From the NCBI RefSeq assembly GCF_005938215.1, contig NZ_VCPD01000006.1:211306-275305 (forward strand): DNA of 64,000 bases, given 5' to 3'. The notes beneath the pieces were generated by a model. It was not told the DNA's origin. It saw nothing but the letters and a program-made list of their open reading frames with translations, and made no database searches. Position 1 is the first letter of the stretch. Each line of letters starts with the position of its first letter. The translations under genes and the position numbers were made by a program. The DNA is from Ruegeria sediminis. Lineage in GTDB: Bacteria > Pseudomonadota > Alphaproteobacteria > Rhodobacterales > Rhodobacteraceae. Positions 24,551 to 34,434 of this stretch are shown in pieces.

Positions 24551-26185
24551 ATGGCGCAAACCGAAACGCTGATTGTGGGGGCAGGGCTGGCAGGCTTGCG
24601 GGCGCTCTATGCGCTGCGTGAAAAGGGGATCTCGGTGGTTGTACTCGAAGCCTCGGATGAAATCGGCGGGGTCTGGAACCACAACCGGTATCCCGGCGCA
24701 CGGTGCGACGTGGAAAGCTTCGACTACTCCTACAGCTTCTCGAAGGAACTTGAGCAGGAGTGGCGCTGGTCCGAGCGATATCCGACCCAGCCGGAGATCC
24801 TGCGCTACATCAACCATGTCGCCGACCGGTTCGACCTGCGCCGCGATGTCGTGCTGAACGCCCGGGTCGACGAAGCGGTCTATGACGAGGATCGGGCCGT
24901 CTGGACGGTCACGACGTCGGACGGGCGCACCTGGACGGCAAACACGCTGATGCTGTGCCTCGGCCAGCTGTCCGCACCCAAGATCCCGTCCTACCCTGGA
25001 CAGGAAGACTTCGGTGGAGAGGTCATCGTCTCCGCCATGTGGCCGCGCCGCAAGGTCGACTTTTCGGGCAAGCGCGTAGGCATCATCGGCACTGGTTCGT
25101 CCGGCATGCAGATGACGCCGGTAATTGCGCAAACCGCCGCGCACCTGACCGTCTTTCAGCGCACCGCAAATTACAGCCTGCCCGCCGCGAACGCGCCCCT
25201 GACCGACGAGGAAGACGCCCGCGTCAAGGCCAACTATGCCGCGCGGCGGGACCAGATCCGCAACTCGCCCACGGGCTTGGGCTTTCAACCCGGCAAGGTG
25301 AAGACCCTCGACGTGTCGGACGAAGAGCGCGAGGCTGCGCTCGAAAAATCCTACCACCGGCTGGGATTCGGATTCGCTCTCACTTTTCCCGACATACTGC
25401 TCGACGCAAAGGCCAATGCTGTCGCCAGCGATTTCCTGAAACGCAAGATGGGCGAACGGGTCGCGGATCCGGACCTGCGCAAGAAACTCGTGCCGAACGA
25501 TCACGGTTTCGGCACGCGCCGCCCCTCGGTCGATGGCGGATATTTCGAGGCCTTTGCCCGCGACAACGTCGAACTGGCTGATATCCGGGAACACCCGATC
25601 GTCGAGTTCACGCCCGAAGGCATCCGTACGGACGAGAAACTGCATAAGCTCGACATCGTGATCTTTGCAACCGGGTTCGATGCGCTCACGGGCGCGCTTC
25701 TCAAGCCGCGCATCGTCGGGCGCGGCGATCGGACCCTGGCCGAGAAATGGGCGGACGGGCCGCTCACGCAGCTGGGCCTGGCCACCGCCGACTTTCCCAA
25801 CATGGTGATCGTCGCGGGTCCCGGCAGCCCCTCGGTTCTCTCCAACGTGATCGTCTCGATCGAGGAACACGCCAACTGGTACGCCCGGATGTTCGCCGCG
25901 TTCAGGGCGCAGGGCATTGTGGAGTTCGAAGCGACCGAGGCCGCTGAAAAGACCTGGACGGACTACGTTCAGCAGCGCGCGCAGGAGACACTCTACGGCA
26001 CCGCCAACAGCTTCTACAACGGCGGTGAAGTCGCGGGGAAACCGAGGGTCTTCATGCCCTTTTCCGGCGGGGTCCGGAATTATCGGCAACACCTGCAGAA
26101 ATGCGCGGACGAAAACTATTCCGGCTTCGAGAAACGCAAGTCGCCCGCAGCGCAGAAATCGCATGGGGTCCACCGCCATGCCTGA
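24551..26185 (+). CDS. Flavin-dependent monooxygenase, Baeyer-Villiger type but with altered fingerprint
   Basis: A 544-residue protein of the cyclohexanone-monooxygenase group. It has an FAD-binding GAGLAGL near residue 10, the GGVWNHNRYPGARCDVES stretch and a second nucleotide-binding site GTGSSGM near residue 180. The Baeyer-Villiger fingerprint F-x-G-x3-H-x3-W-P is present at 154-165 as FGGEVIVSAMWP, with valine (V160) in place of the histidine. This may change or abolish the usual oxygen insertion. First gene of a long operon; GGGGAGG precedes the start. Confidence 0.88.
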   Translation: MAQTETLIVGAGLAGLRALYALREKGISVVVLEASDEIGGVWNHNRYPGARCDVESFDYSYSFSKELEQEWRWSERYPTQPEILRYINHVADRFDLRRDVVLNARVDEAVYDEDRAVWTVTTSDGRTWTANTLMLCLGQLSAPKIPSYPGQEDFGGEVIVSAMWPRRKVDFSGKRVGIIGTGSSGMQMTPVIAQTAAHLTVFQRTANYSLPAANAPLTDEEDARVKANYAARRDQIRNSPTGLGFQPGKVKTLDVSDEEREAALEKSYHRLGFGFALTFPDILLDAKANAVASDFLKRKMGERVADPDLRKKLVPNDHGFGTRRPSVDGGYFEAFARDNVELADIREHPIVEFTPEGIRTDEKLHKLDIVIFATGFDALTGALLKPRIVGRGDRTLAEKWADGPLTQLGLATADFPNMVIVAGPGSPSVLSNVIVSIEEHANWYARMFAAFRAQGIVEFEATEAAEKTWTDYVQQRAQETLYGTANSFYNGGEVAGKPRVFMPFSGGVRNYRQHLQKCADENYSGFEKRKSPAAQKSHGVHRHA

Positions 26186-27068
26186 CCGCGCGGTCACAGA
26201 AGCAGGCCGTGTCGGCGTCGTGGGCGCCGGCACGATGGGCGTGGGCATCGCCTATGTCTTCGCGATGGCCGGGTTCGAGGTGTTTGTCGTCGAGCCTGGG
26301 GCAAAAGCTGCAGCGCGTGCATGGGCCATCCTGAAAGAAACCGCCGCAGGTGCCGTTTCGCGGGCCAAGATGACCGCCGAAAGGGCTGAAGCCTCCCTGT
26401 CGCACATTCGAATGATCGAGGGCGCGTCCGAATTGCCGGACGAGCTTGACGTCGTGATCGAAACCGTGCCGGAACGGCGTGACCTGAAAATGCAGGTTCT
26501 TGCCGAGATCGCGGACCGTGCGCCGCGGCTGATCGCCACCAACACAAGCGCGATGTCGATCAACGATCTGGCCGGCGCGGTGAGGGATCCCGCGCGCTTC
26601 CTGGGAATGCACTTCTTTAATCCCGTCTGGTCGTTGAAGTTGGTCGAAGTGGTCCGTGGCGCGAAAACCAGTGCCGACAGCGTTGAGCGCGCCCAGGCGC
26701 TTGCCTCGGCTATCGGCAAGGCGACCGCCGTTGTCGCCGACAGCCCCGGATTTGCGACGAGCCGCCTCGATCTCGTGCAAGCGCTCGAAGCGATCCGCAT
26801 GGTTGAAGAGGGTGTCGCCAGCCCAGAGGATATCGACCGCGCGATCACCATCGCCTACCGGCACCCGGTTGGGCCGCTGCGCCTGAGCGACATGGTCGGG
26901 CTTGACGTGCGGCTGGATATCGCACGGCAACTGGCCGGAACGATCGGCCCCCATTTCGCCCCGCCGCGGCTTTTGCAGGACATGGTCGCGCGCGGCGAGC
27001 TTGGTCAGAAATCCGGCAAGGGCTTCTACGACTGGGCGACAGAAACAACCAATAGAAACGCAGGATAG
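26178..27068 (+). CDS. 3-hydroxyacyl-CoA dehydrogenase
   Basis: A 296-residue NAD-dependent enzyme oxidising 3-hydroxyacyl-CoA. The Rossmann motif GVVGAGTMGVGIA is at the N-terminus; GMHFFNPVWSLKLVEVVRG carries the catalytic histidine, with the conserved Glu and Asn residues around it. A C-terminal domain (HPVGPLRLSDMVGLD) completes the fold. The start at 26178 lies within the last codons of the monooxygenase gene, so the two are translationally coupled. Works in beta-oxidation of the pathway product. Confidence 0.92.
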   Translation: MPDRAVTEAGRVGVVGAGTMGVGIAYVFAMAGFEVFVVEPGAKAAARAWAILKETAAGAVSRAKMTAERAEASLSHIRMIEGASELPDELDVVIETVPERRDLKMQVLAEIADRAPRLIATNTSAMSINDLAGAVRDPARFLGMHFFNPVWSLKLVEVVRGAKTSADSVERAQALASAIGKATAVVADSPGFATSRLDLVQALEAIRMVEEGVASPEDIDRAITIAYRHPVGPLRLSDMVGLDVRLDIARQLAGTIGPHFAPPRLLQDMVARGELGQKSGKGFYDWATETTNRNAG

Positions 27069-27077
27069 GCCCTGGAC

Positions 27078-28253
27078 ATGGCGCGTGTTTTCAACTCCAC
27101 CCTGGTCGACACCGCGGAACACCACGCGATGCTGCGCGAAAGCGTCGGCAAGCTGGCCGGCGGCTTCGGCCGCAAGTACTTCCAGGACGTGACCAAGCGC
27201 AAGGCGAAGCCGGTCGAGCTTTGGAACGCGCTGGGCGAGGCCGGTTTCATCGGTGTCCACGTCGCGGAAGAATACGGCGGCGGCGGCGGCGGCATGGCCG
27301 ACTACAACGTCATCGTCGAAGAGGTGGCGGCGCAGGGTTGCCCGATCCTGTCGCTGGTCATCGGCTCGATCTGCGCCCCGATCATCCAGAATCATGCCGG
27401 CCAGGAGATGAAGGATGCCTGGCTGCCCGGTATCGCCACCGGCAAGAAGCGTCTCGCCTTTGCCATTACCGAGCCCGATGCCGGGTCGAACACCCACAAG
27501 GTTTCGACCATCGCCCGCAAGGACGGGAATGGCTGGGTCCTGAATGGCAACAAGTACTGGACTTCGGCCGTGGATGAGGTCGACGCGATTATGGTGGTGG
27601 CGCGGGGAGAAGATCTCGACGAGCGGGGGCGTGGAAAGCTTTCCCTCTTCCTGGTCCCCACGGACAGCCCAGGCATCAGCAAGACGCCGATCGAAACTGC
27701 GCTGCATGTCCCCGAAACCAGTTTCATGCTCTACTTCGACAACGTGAAGATGCCCGGATCCGCACTGGTCGGAAAAGAGGGCGACGGGCTCAAGCAGCTT
27801 TTTTCCGGGCTTAACCCAGAACGCATCTGCGCGTCCGCCATCAACAACGGTATTGCGCGCTATGCCATTGAAAAGGCGTCGCTTCAGGCGGGCGAGCGAA
27901 AGGTCTGGGGAACGCCCATCGGTGCCCATCAGGGCGTGTCTCATCCGCTGGCCGCAGCCTATGTGGGCGTGCAGCAGGCACGCCTGATGACCGCCCGCGC
28001 GGCACAGCTTTACGACGAAGGTTCGCCCGAGGCCGGCGAGGTCTCGAACATGGCGAAATTCGCGGCAGCGGACTCGTCGCTGGTGGCCCTCGATCAGGCG
28101 ATCCAGGTGCATGGCGGCAACGGCATGGCACTGGAATACGGTCTGGCCGACCTGTGGTTCATCGCGCGCCTGCACAAAACCGCGCCGGTCAGCCGGGAAA
28201 TGGTCCTCAATTTCTTCGCGCAGCACTCGCTTGGGCTGCCGAAGAGCTACTGA
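27078..28253 (+). CDS. Acyl-CoA dehydrogenase
   Basis: A 391-residue flavoprotein that introduces a double bond into acyl-CoA. Visible are FAITEPDAGSNTHK (FAD and substrate contact), GWVLNGNKYWTS and a C-terminal QAIQVHGGNGMALEYGLADL helix pair with the typical R-x-x-x-x at the end. The length is normal. It follows the dehydrogenase gene by 9 bases and leads into the acyl-CoA ligase gene. Electron acceptor would be ETF. Confidence 0.93.
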   Translation: MARVFNSTLVDTAEHHAMLRESVGKLAGGFGRKYFQDVTKRKAKPVELWNALGEAGFIGVHVAEEYGGGGGGMADYNVIVEEVAAQGCPILSLVIGSICAPIIQNHAGQEMKDAWLPGIATGKKRLAFAITEPDAGSNTHKVSTIARKDGNGWVLNGNKYWTSAVDEVDAIMVVARGEDLDERGRGKLSLFLVPTDSPGISKTPIETALHVPETSFMLYFDNVKMPGSALVGKEGDGLKQLFSGLNPERICASAINNGIARYAIEKASLQAGERKVWGTPIGAHQGVSHPLAAAYVGVQQARLMTARAAQLYDEGSPEAGEVSNMAKFAAADSSLVALDQAIQVHGGNGMALEYGLADLWFIARLHKTAPVSREMVLNFFAQHSLGLPKSY

Positions 28254-28279
28254 GGCGGGATGGTCTTGGGAGGGGCCAG

Positions 28280-29794
28280 ATGACCGACACATTCGCCAAC
28301 ATCCTGCGAGGTCACGCAAAGCACCGGCCAAACGCTCCGGCCCTGACCTTCCAGGGCCGCACGCAGACCTTCCTGGACCTCGATACCGGGAGTTCGCGCA
28401 GCGCCAATCTCCTTGCTGCACGGGGCGTGAACGCGGGCGACCGCGTGGCCATCCTGTCGAAGAACCGCGCGGACTATTTCGAGATCATCTTTGCCGCCAA
28501 TAAGATCGGCGCGACGGTGGTCTGCCTCAATTGGCGGCTGTCCGCACGGGAGATCAGGGATATTCTCGCCGATGCCGAGCCATCGCTTCTTCTCGTCGAC
28601 GAGACCAGCGCTGGGCTGGTGCCCGATGATTTCACCTTGTGCGACGTGCTGCATTTCGGCCCCGATTTCGATACGGAGCGCGCAGCTCAACCCGACACTG
28701 ACCCCGGCCACGAAGGCGCGCCGGACGAGGTCGCGCTGATCCTCTACACATCGGGCACCACCGGTTTGCCCAAGGGCGTGATGCTGATCAACGAGGGTAT
28801 GTCCTACACGGCCGAACTGGCGAAGGCCTGGGGCATGAGCCATAACAGCGTCAACCTTGTGGCGATGCCGCTCTTTCACATTGGCGGCTGCGGATATGGC
28901 AGCTCCACCATGCTGGCAGGCGGGCATACGGTGCTGATGGCCGATGTCGACATTTCCGCCATTATCGACCTGATCCCGCGTTATTCGGTGACGCATACCT
29001 TCATGGTTCCCGCCGTGGTGCAGGCGCTGCTCAACGCGCCACAGGTGGCCGGTGCCGATATGTCGAGCCTCGAGCTGCTGATGTATGGCGCCTCGCCCAT
29101 GGGCGACGTGCTGCTGCGGCGCGCGATCGACACGCTGGGCTGCAACTTCATGCACGCCTATGGCATGACCGAAAGTTCCGGCACCGTCGTCTGCCTTGGT
29201 CCCGAATGGCACGACCCGGACGGGCCCAACAGCCATCTGCTGAAATCCTGCGGCACCGCGCTGCCCTGGGTCGAGTTGCGCGTGGTCGACCCGGACACCG
29301 GCACCGACCGGCCTGCCGGGGAGGTGGGCGAGATCTGGCTGCGCAGCCCGATGCTGATGAAGGGGTATTGGCGCAACCTGAAAGCCACGGCCGAGGCCAT
29401 TGTGGAGGACGGCTGGTTCCGTTCGGGCGACGCGGCCTATCTCGACGACGAAAGGCATGTGTTCCTGTTCGACCGCTACAAGGAAATGATCATTTCCGGC
29501 GGCGAGAACATCTATCCGGCCGAGATCGAGAACGTTCTGAACGGACACCCGGCCGTGGCGCAGGTGGGCGTGATCGGGGTGCCGCACGCGCGCTGGGGCG
29601 AAACCCCGCTGGCTGTGGTGGTACTGCGCGAAGGACAGACGGCGACCGAGGCCGAGTTGATCGCACATACCCGCGCCGATCTTGCACATTACAAGTGCCC
29701 GACCCGGATCGCCTTCGCCGATGCCCTGCCGCGCAACGCCTCGGGCAAGCTGCTGAAGTTCGAGATGCGGCGCCTGTACGGAGCGGGCGCATGA
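28280..29794 (+). CDS. Acyl-CoA synthetase (AMP-forming ligase)
   Basis: A 504-residue ANL-family ligase activating a carboxylic acid with ATP and CoA. Motifs: LYTSGTTGLPKGV (P-loop), YGMTESSG, GWFRSGDAAYLD, EMIISGGENIYPAEIE and PRNASGKLLK with the C-terminal catalytic lysine. Start at 28280 has GGGAGGGG before it. The stop overlaps the next gene as ATGA. The fatty or aromatic acid used is not evident; its operon partners suggest the acid produced by ring opening or one imported by the TRAP system. Confidence 0.92.
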   Translation: MTDTFANILRGHAKHRPNAPALTFQGRTQTFLDLDTGSSRSANLLAARGVNAGDRVAILSKNRADYFEIIFAANKIGATVVCLNWRLSAREIRDILADAEPSLLLVDETSAGLVPDDFTLCDVLHFGPDFDTERAAQPDTDPGHEGAPDEVALILYTSGTTGLPKGVMLINEGMSYTAELAKAWGMSHNSVNLVAMPLFHIGGCGYGSSTMLAGGHTVLMADVDISAIIDLIPRYSVTHTFMVPAVVQALLNAPQVAGADMSSLELLMYGASPMGDVLLRRAIDTLGCNFMHAYGMTESSGTVVCLGPEWHDPDGPNSHLLKSCGTALPWVELRVVDPDTGTDRPAGEVGEIWLRSPMLMKGYWRNLKATAEAIVEDGWFRSGDAAYLDDERHVFLFDRYKEMIISGGENIYPAEIENVLNGHPAVAQVGVIGVPHARWGETPLAVVVLREGQTATEAELIAHTRADLAHYKCPTRIAFADALPRNASGKLLKFEMRRLYGAGA

Positions 29795-30567
29795 CGACCG
29801 CACTTGCCCTTGTGCGCCGCTGGGTGGTCGAGTACTTCAACGGCCACAACCCCGAGGCCGCGCGCGACTTCATCGCGCCCGACTACGCGCTGTCGATCGG
29901 CGACGTGGTCTTTGCCGGGCGCGACGAGGCCTGGCTTCCGGCCGTCGATGTCCAGATGAAGGCCTATCCGGGGCTCGGCATGACCGTGCACCAGACGCTG
30001 ACGGGTGAGGGTTGGGCGGCGGTCTGGTTCAGCGAACACGGGGCAACCGACGGGCGCGCCGCGGCGTGGTCGGGCGTGGGCATCTACCGCGCGAACGATC
30101 GTGTTCTGACCGGCTGCGTCGCGCAGGAAGATTACATGACGCGCCGTCGCCAGTTGAAATCCGGCATGGCCGACCCGGTCGACCCACCCGCCGTCGCTCC
30201 ATGGGACACCCCGCCGGACCCGAAAAACCCGCAAGCCGAGGCCGTGGTGTTGGACTGGCTGGCGCTGGGATGGCCTTGTGCCGAACACCAAGTCCGCTGC
30301 GACGATGACCATATCACCGGCACGCCCCTGGAATTCGGCGTGGCTGAAACGAAGGTCGGCGAGTTGCTGTCCTCGGGTGACCATGTCGCCTTCAACGTGC
30401 GCCAGAGCGGAACCTATCGGGACGGACTGCCCGCCCCAGCGGCCGGACCCCAGGCGGAAACACTGGATTGCAACGGGCTGGTGCGCGTCGAAAACGGGCG
30501 CGTCGTGTCGGGCCGGGTAATCCGTGACCGCATGGGACTCTGGTCTCGGATGAGGGTGGCGGCATGA
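29791..30567 (+). CDS. SnoaL/NTF2-like tandem-domain protein
   Basis: A 258-residue protein with two related NTF2-fold halves. Residues 1-120 read as a SnoaL-like domain (VVEYFNGHNPEAARDFIAPD; AYPGLGMTVHQTLTGEGWAA) and residues 140-255 as a second, shorter one (VLDWLALGW ... VENGRVVSGRVIRDRMGLW). It is coupled by ATGA overlaps to both neighbours. SnoaL-like proteins often act as hydrolases, dehydratases or isomerases on small ring compounds; its exact step is unknown. Confidence 0.75.
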   Translation: MTTALALVRRWVVEYFNGHNPEAARDFIAPDYALSIGDVVFAGRDEAWLPAVDVQMKAYPGLGMTVHQTLTGEGWAAVWFSEHGATDGRAAAWSGVGIYRANDRVLTGCVAQEDYMTRRRQLKSGMADPVDPPAVAPWDTPPDPKNPQAEAVVLDWLALGWPCAEHQVRCDDDHITGTPLEFGVAETKVGELLSSGDHVAFNVRQSGTYRDGLPAPAAGPQAETLDCNGLVRVENGRVVSGRVIRDRMGLWSRMRVAA

Positions 30568-31340
30568 CCGACGAAGCAACACAGAAGGTGCTCGTCACCC
30601 GCGAAGGCGCCGTTCTCGTCGTGACGATCAACCGTCCCGAAAGCCGGAACGCGATCGACCGCGAGACCTCATTGGCTCTGGCCGAGGCGATGGATCAGCT
30701 GGACAGCGATCCCGCCCTGTCGCTCGCCATCCTCACCGGCGCGGGCGACCATTTCTGCGCCGGAATGGACCTTAAGGCCTTCGTCGCGGGAGAGCGGGTG
30801 GAACTGCCCGGACGCGGCCTCGCCGGAATGACCCAGTCACCCCCGGCCAAGCCGCTGATTGCCGCCGTCGAGGGTTACGCGCTGGCCGGCGGCTTCGAGA
30901 TCGCGCTGGCCTGTGACCTGATCGTTGCCTCCGAGACCGCCCAATTCGGCCTGCCCGAGGCGAAACGCGGGCTGATCGCCGGCTCGGGCGGCCTCGTGCG
31001 CCTGCCGGAACGCGTGCCGCGCCAGATCGCCATGGAATGCGCGCTGACCGGCCGGATGATCCCGGCCGCCGAGGCCGAGCGCTGGGGGCTGATAAACCGC
31101 CTTTCCGCGCCGGGCGCTGCGCTCGACACGGCCAAAAGCCTGGCTGCCGAAATCGCCAAGAATGCACCAATGTCGCTGGCCGCCAGCAAGGAGATCGTCG
31201 CCCAGGCTGGCCGCTGGTCAGAAGACTCGCTCTGGCCCCGGCAGAACGAAATTCTTGAGAGGGTCATCGCCTCGCGGGATGCGCGCGAGGGCGCCACCGC
31301 CTTTGCTGAGAAACGACCCCCGGTCTGGAAAGGCCGGTAA
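30564..31340 (+). CDS. Enoyl-CoA hydratase/isomerase family protein
   Basis: A 258-residue crotonase-fold enzyme. It shows the oxyanion-hole motif GAGDHFCAGMDLKAF and the active-site helix PKP-LIAAVEGYALAGGFEIA with FGLPEAKRGLIAGSGGLVRL, as in hydratases. It would hydrate the enoyl-CoA made by the acyl-CoA dehydrogenase. ATGA overlap with the SnoaL-like gene. A TRAP transporter starts 65 bases later with its own ribosome site. Confidence 0.92.
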   Translation: MTDEATQKVLVTREGAVLVVTINRPESRNAIDRETSLALAEAMDQLDSDPALSLAILTGAGDHFCAGMDLKAFVAGERVELPGRGLAGMTQSPPAKPLIAAVEGYALAGGFEIALACDLIVASETAQFGLPEAKRGLIAGSGGLVRLPERVPRQIAMECALTGRMIPAAEAERWGLINRLSAPGAALDTAKSLAAEIAKNAPMSLAASKEIVAQAGRWSEDSLWPRQNEILERVIASRDAREGATAFAEKRPPVWKGR

Positions 31341-31405
31341 TCGCCGCACCCGCGGCTCACACCAACGATATGCCACTTCGGCATCTCACCTGAGGAGGAC
31401 CTGAA

Positions 31406-32533
31406 ATGAAACTCAAAGCAATGTTCCGCACGACCTGCGCGGTGGCGGCGATGGCCGTCATGGCCGCAACGGCCCAGGCGCGCGACGTCAAGATCGTGGT
31501 CGGCGTCCCGCCTGGAAGCGGTGCGCATTACGGTGTCGACGCCTTCGCGGCAGATCTGTCGGAACGCACAGGCGGCGAACTCAAGGTACGCGTCCTGCCG
31601 GCTTCGCTGCTGAACCTCGTCCAGACGTTCGGCGGCATGAAGGACGGCGTCGTCGATGGCGGCTATCTCGTGCTGAACTACTTCCCGTCGGAACTGCCCG
31701 AGGCGACGCTACCCATCGAACTGGCGATGCTGGGCAAGAATCCCTTCGCCATGGCCGGCGCGATGAGCGAATACATCCTGACCTGCGAACCCTGCATCCA
31801 GGAACGCCTGAACAACAACCAGGTGCCGCTGGGCAACGCTTCGACCGGCGCCTACGCGATCATCGGAACCTCTTCGATGACGACCGCCGATGAACTGGCC
31901 GGCAAGAAGATCCGCGCCGCCGGTGGCTCATGGACCCGTTGGGCCGCTGCCGTGGGTGCGGTGGGCGTCAGCCTGCCGGGCAACGAAATCTTCGAGGCCA
32001 TGTCGCAGGGCACGATCGACGGTGCGTTCAATGCGCCTTCGGAGCTCACTTCCATCCGGCTGATCGACGTGGCCACAGACGTGACCGTCAACATCCCCGG
32101 CGGCACCGTCCACGGCCTCGACGTGATGAGCGTCAACCGCGACTTCTGGAAATCGCTCAGTGACGAGGAGCGGCGCGCCTATCTCGATGCTGCCGCGCTT
32201 GGCAATGCCGCGACGACCTGGAAATTCGCCAGCGACGTAGCCGAGAACCTTAAAATGGCCAAGGAAAAGGGCATCAACATCCACGAAGCCTCGGCGGATA
32301 TTGTCGCCATGTCCGACGCGGCCATCGAAGCGGACCTCGCCAATATCGCCAAGATCGCCAAGGAGACCCATGGCATCGAGGATGCGGACGCCAAGATCGC
32401 GCGTTTCGTGGAGCTGGTGAAGAAGTGGGAGGGCCTCGTTCCGCTCGACCGCGACTGGACGCCTGAAGAGGTCGCCGACATCTACCGCGCCGAGATCTTC
32501 TCGAAGATCGACGCCGCGTCCTACGGCCTCTGA
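31406..32533 (+). CDS. TRAP transporter substrate-binding protein (DctP type)
   Basis: A 375-residue periplasmic binding protein with a signal peptide (MKLKAMFRTTCAVAAMAVMA, cleaved about residue 27 near AQA). The mature part has LPASLLNLVQTFGGMKDGVVDGG, the conserved N-terminal TRAP segment, and ELAGKKIRAAGGSW, the usual arginine region for binding a carboxylate. GAGGAGG precedes the start. It delivers an organic acid to the DctQM pair encoded next, supplying the catabolic operon. Confidence 0.93.
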   Translation: MKLKAMFRTTCAVAAMAVMAATAQARDVKIVVGVPPGSGAHYGVDAFAADLSERTGGELKVRVLPASLLNLVQTFGGMKDGVVDGGYLVLNYFPSELPEATLPIELAMLGKNPFAMAGAMSEYILTCEPCIQERLNNNQVPLGNASTGAYAIIGTSSMTTADELAGKKIRAAGGSWTRWAAAVGAVGVSLPGNEIFEAMSQGTIDGAFNAPSELTSIRLIDVATDVTVNIPGGTVHGLDVMSVNRDFWKSLSDEERRAYLDAAALGNAATTWKFASDVAENLKMAKEKGINIHEASADIVAMSDAAIEADLANIAKIAKETHGIEDADAKIARFVELVKKWEGLVPLDRDWTPEEVADIYRAEIFSKIDAASYGL

Positions 32534-32551
32534 ACAGAAGGATCCGAGTCC

Positions 32552-33109
32552 ATGACCATTCAGGGAACTGCGGTTCTTGTCCGTGTCCTGGACCGGATCC
32601 TGATCGTCATCGCCACCATCGGTCTGGTGGCGATGATGCTCCACATCAGCCTCGATATCCTGCTGAGCCTGATCGTGAACGCACCGCTTGCCACCACCTC
32701 GGCCGTCGTGACCCACTATTACATGATCGCGGTGGCCTTCCTGCCGATCCTGGCCGCCGAGTATCGCGGCAGTCATATCGGCGTGAGCCTGGCGACGGAC
32801 AAGCTGCCGCCGCGTCCACGCCACTTGCTCGAAACCGTGGTGCTGGCGATCACGGCGGCGGTCTACGGGATGCTCACTGCGCAATCCTGGCAACAGGCGG
32901 TCGAGAAACTGGCGATCTCCGCCTATACGATCGAACAGACAAGCAAGATCTACGTCTGGCCGTCGTTCTACATGCTGCCGGCCGCCTTTGGCGCGATGAC
33001 GCTTCTTCTGGCGCTGAAGGTCGTGCTGCGCATCACGACCGGATCCGATCACGCCCTGCATGCGCCCGAGAGTGCGGGCATCGTTGCCGCGGAGACCGGC
33101 CATGACTGA
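32552..33109 (+). CDS. TRAP transporter small permease (DctQ type)
   Basis: A 185-residue protein with four membrane segments (about residues 15-35, 50-70, 90-110, 135-155), as in DctQ. The AEYRGSHIGVSLATDKLP loop with Arg is the typical conserved motif. It lies 18 bases after the binding-protein gene and its stop overlaps the large permease gene by 8 bases. Confidence 0.9.
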   Translation: MTIQGTAVLVRVLDRILIVIATIGLVAMMLHISLDILLSLIVNAPLATTSAVVTHYYMIAVAFLPILAAEYRGSHIGVSLATDKLPPRPRHLLETVVLAITAAVYGMLTAQSWQQAVEKLAISAYTIEQTSKIYVWPSFYMLPAAFGAMTLLLALKVVLRITTGSDHALHAPESAGIVAAETGHD

Positions 33110-34406
33110 CGCAATGATCGGGTCGCTCGGGATCCTGGCACTGCTGGTGCTCATCGCCGCCAACATGCACATCGGGATTGCGCTGATCCTCGTCTCTTAT
33201 GTCGGGCTGATCGCACTGGTTGGATCGCATGCCGCCTGGGGCATGCTCGAGGTCGTGCCTTACACCTTCATCTCGAACTGGACGCTGTCCTCGGTGCCAA
33301 TGTTCGTCTTCATGGGCTACATCTGTTTCAGCGCCGATCTGACACGCGGTCTGTTTGACGCGTCCCGGCTCTGGCTGGCGCGGCTTCCGGGTGGGCTGGC
33401 GATCGCCTCGGTCTTTGGCTGTTCGGGTTTCGCGGCCGTCACCGGATCAAGCGTGGCCTGCGCCGCCGCCATGGGCAAAGTCGCCGTGCCCGAGATGCTG
33501 CGCAACGGCTACGATGCCCGGCTTGCCTCGGGCACGGTCGCCGCCGCCGGAACCATCGGCGCGTTGATCCCGCCGAGCATCCTGCTGATCGTCTTCGGCG
33601 TGATCGCTCAGGTCTCGATCAACGACCTGTTCCTGGGCGGCATCGGCGCGGGCATAGCGACCGCCGTCACCTATGTCGCGGTGATCCTGATCCGGGTGAA
33701 GTTGAACCCGGCGCTTGCCCCCAGTGTGTCTGAGCACGTGACCTGGGCGCAGAAATTCATCGCTCTGAAGGGGGCATTGCCCGTCATCCTGTTGATCGTT
33801 GGCGTGCTGGGCGGCCTCTTCGGCGGGCTTTTCACGGCAACGCAGGCCGGTGCGGTAGGCGCGCTTCTGTCGATGGGTGTGGCCGCCGTGCATGGCCGGC
33901 TGACCCTTCCCGTTCTCAAGAGATCGGTGGTCGACACGCTCACGACCTGCGGCAGCCTTTTCATCGTGACCATCGGCGCCAGCATGCTGACGCGCTTCCT
34001 GACGCTATCCGGCGTGGGCTACATGATCTCGGATGCTGTCGACTGGCTGGGTGCATCGCCGGTCTTGCTTCTGATTGTCATCGCGATGGTCTACCTGGTG
34101 CTGGGCATGTTCCTGGAGCCCATCGGCGCCATGCTGATAACGCTGCCTATCTTTCTGCCGCTGGTCGCCAATGCCGGCATCGAGGCGATCTGGTTCGGCG
34201 TTTTCGTCGCCAAACTGCTCGAGGTCGGCATGATCACGCCGCCCATCGGCATGAACGTCTTCGTCCTCAGTTCAACCGTCGGCAAGTCAGTACCGACCGA
34301 CACCGTCTTCCGCGGCGTCTTCTGGTTCTTCATGGCCGATATCATCCTGCTGGGTCTGCTGATCTGGTTCCCTGCCATCATCACCTTCATCCCGTCCCTG
34401 ATGTGA
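33102..34406 (+). CDS. TRAP transporter large permease (DctM type)
   Basis: A 434-residue membrane protein of about 12 segments that drives uptake with the sodium gradient. Typical DctM features are [20 protein letters not shown], the [20 protein letters not shown] segment, [10 protein letters not shown] and [15 protein letters not shown] near the C-terminus. Start at ATG 33102, overlapping dctQ. It completes the first TRAP system and precedes a thiolase gene by 28 bases, so the transport and beta-oxidation genes are likely one transcript. Confidence 0.93.
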   Translation: MTDAMIGSLGILALLVLIAANMHIGIALILVSYVGLIALVGSHAAWGMLEVVPYTFISNWTLSSVPMFVFMGYICFSADLTRGLFDASRLWLARLPGGLAIASVFGCSGFAAVTGSSVACAAAMGKVAVPEMLRNGYDARLASGTVAAAGTIGALIPPSILLIVFGVIAQVSINDLFLGGIGAGIATAVTYVAVILIRVKLNPALAPSVSEHVTWAQKFIALKGALPVILLIVGVLGGLFGGLFTATQAGAVGALLSMGVAAVHGRLTLPVLKRSVVDTLTTCGSLFIVTIGASMLTRFLTLSGVGYMISDAVDWLGASPVLLLIVIAMVYLVLGMFLEPIGAMLITLPIFLPLVANAGIEAIWFGVFVAKLLEVGMITPPIGMNVFVLSSTVGKSVPTDTVFRGVFWFFMADIILLGLLIWFPAIITFIPSLM

Positions 34407-34434
34407 CGGGCTCACCGAAAAAGAAAGGCATCTC

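Noticed and set aside
26052..28421. Very long open frame (789 codons) on the minus strand opposite the beta-oxidation genes
   Set aside because: It lies wholly antisense to three genes with clear family motifs, has no protein-family features of its own, and arises from the high GC codon pattern.
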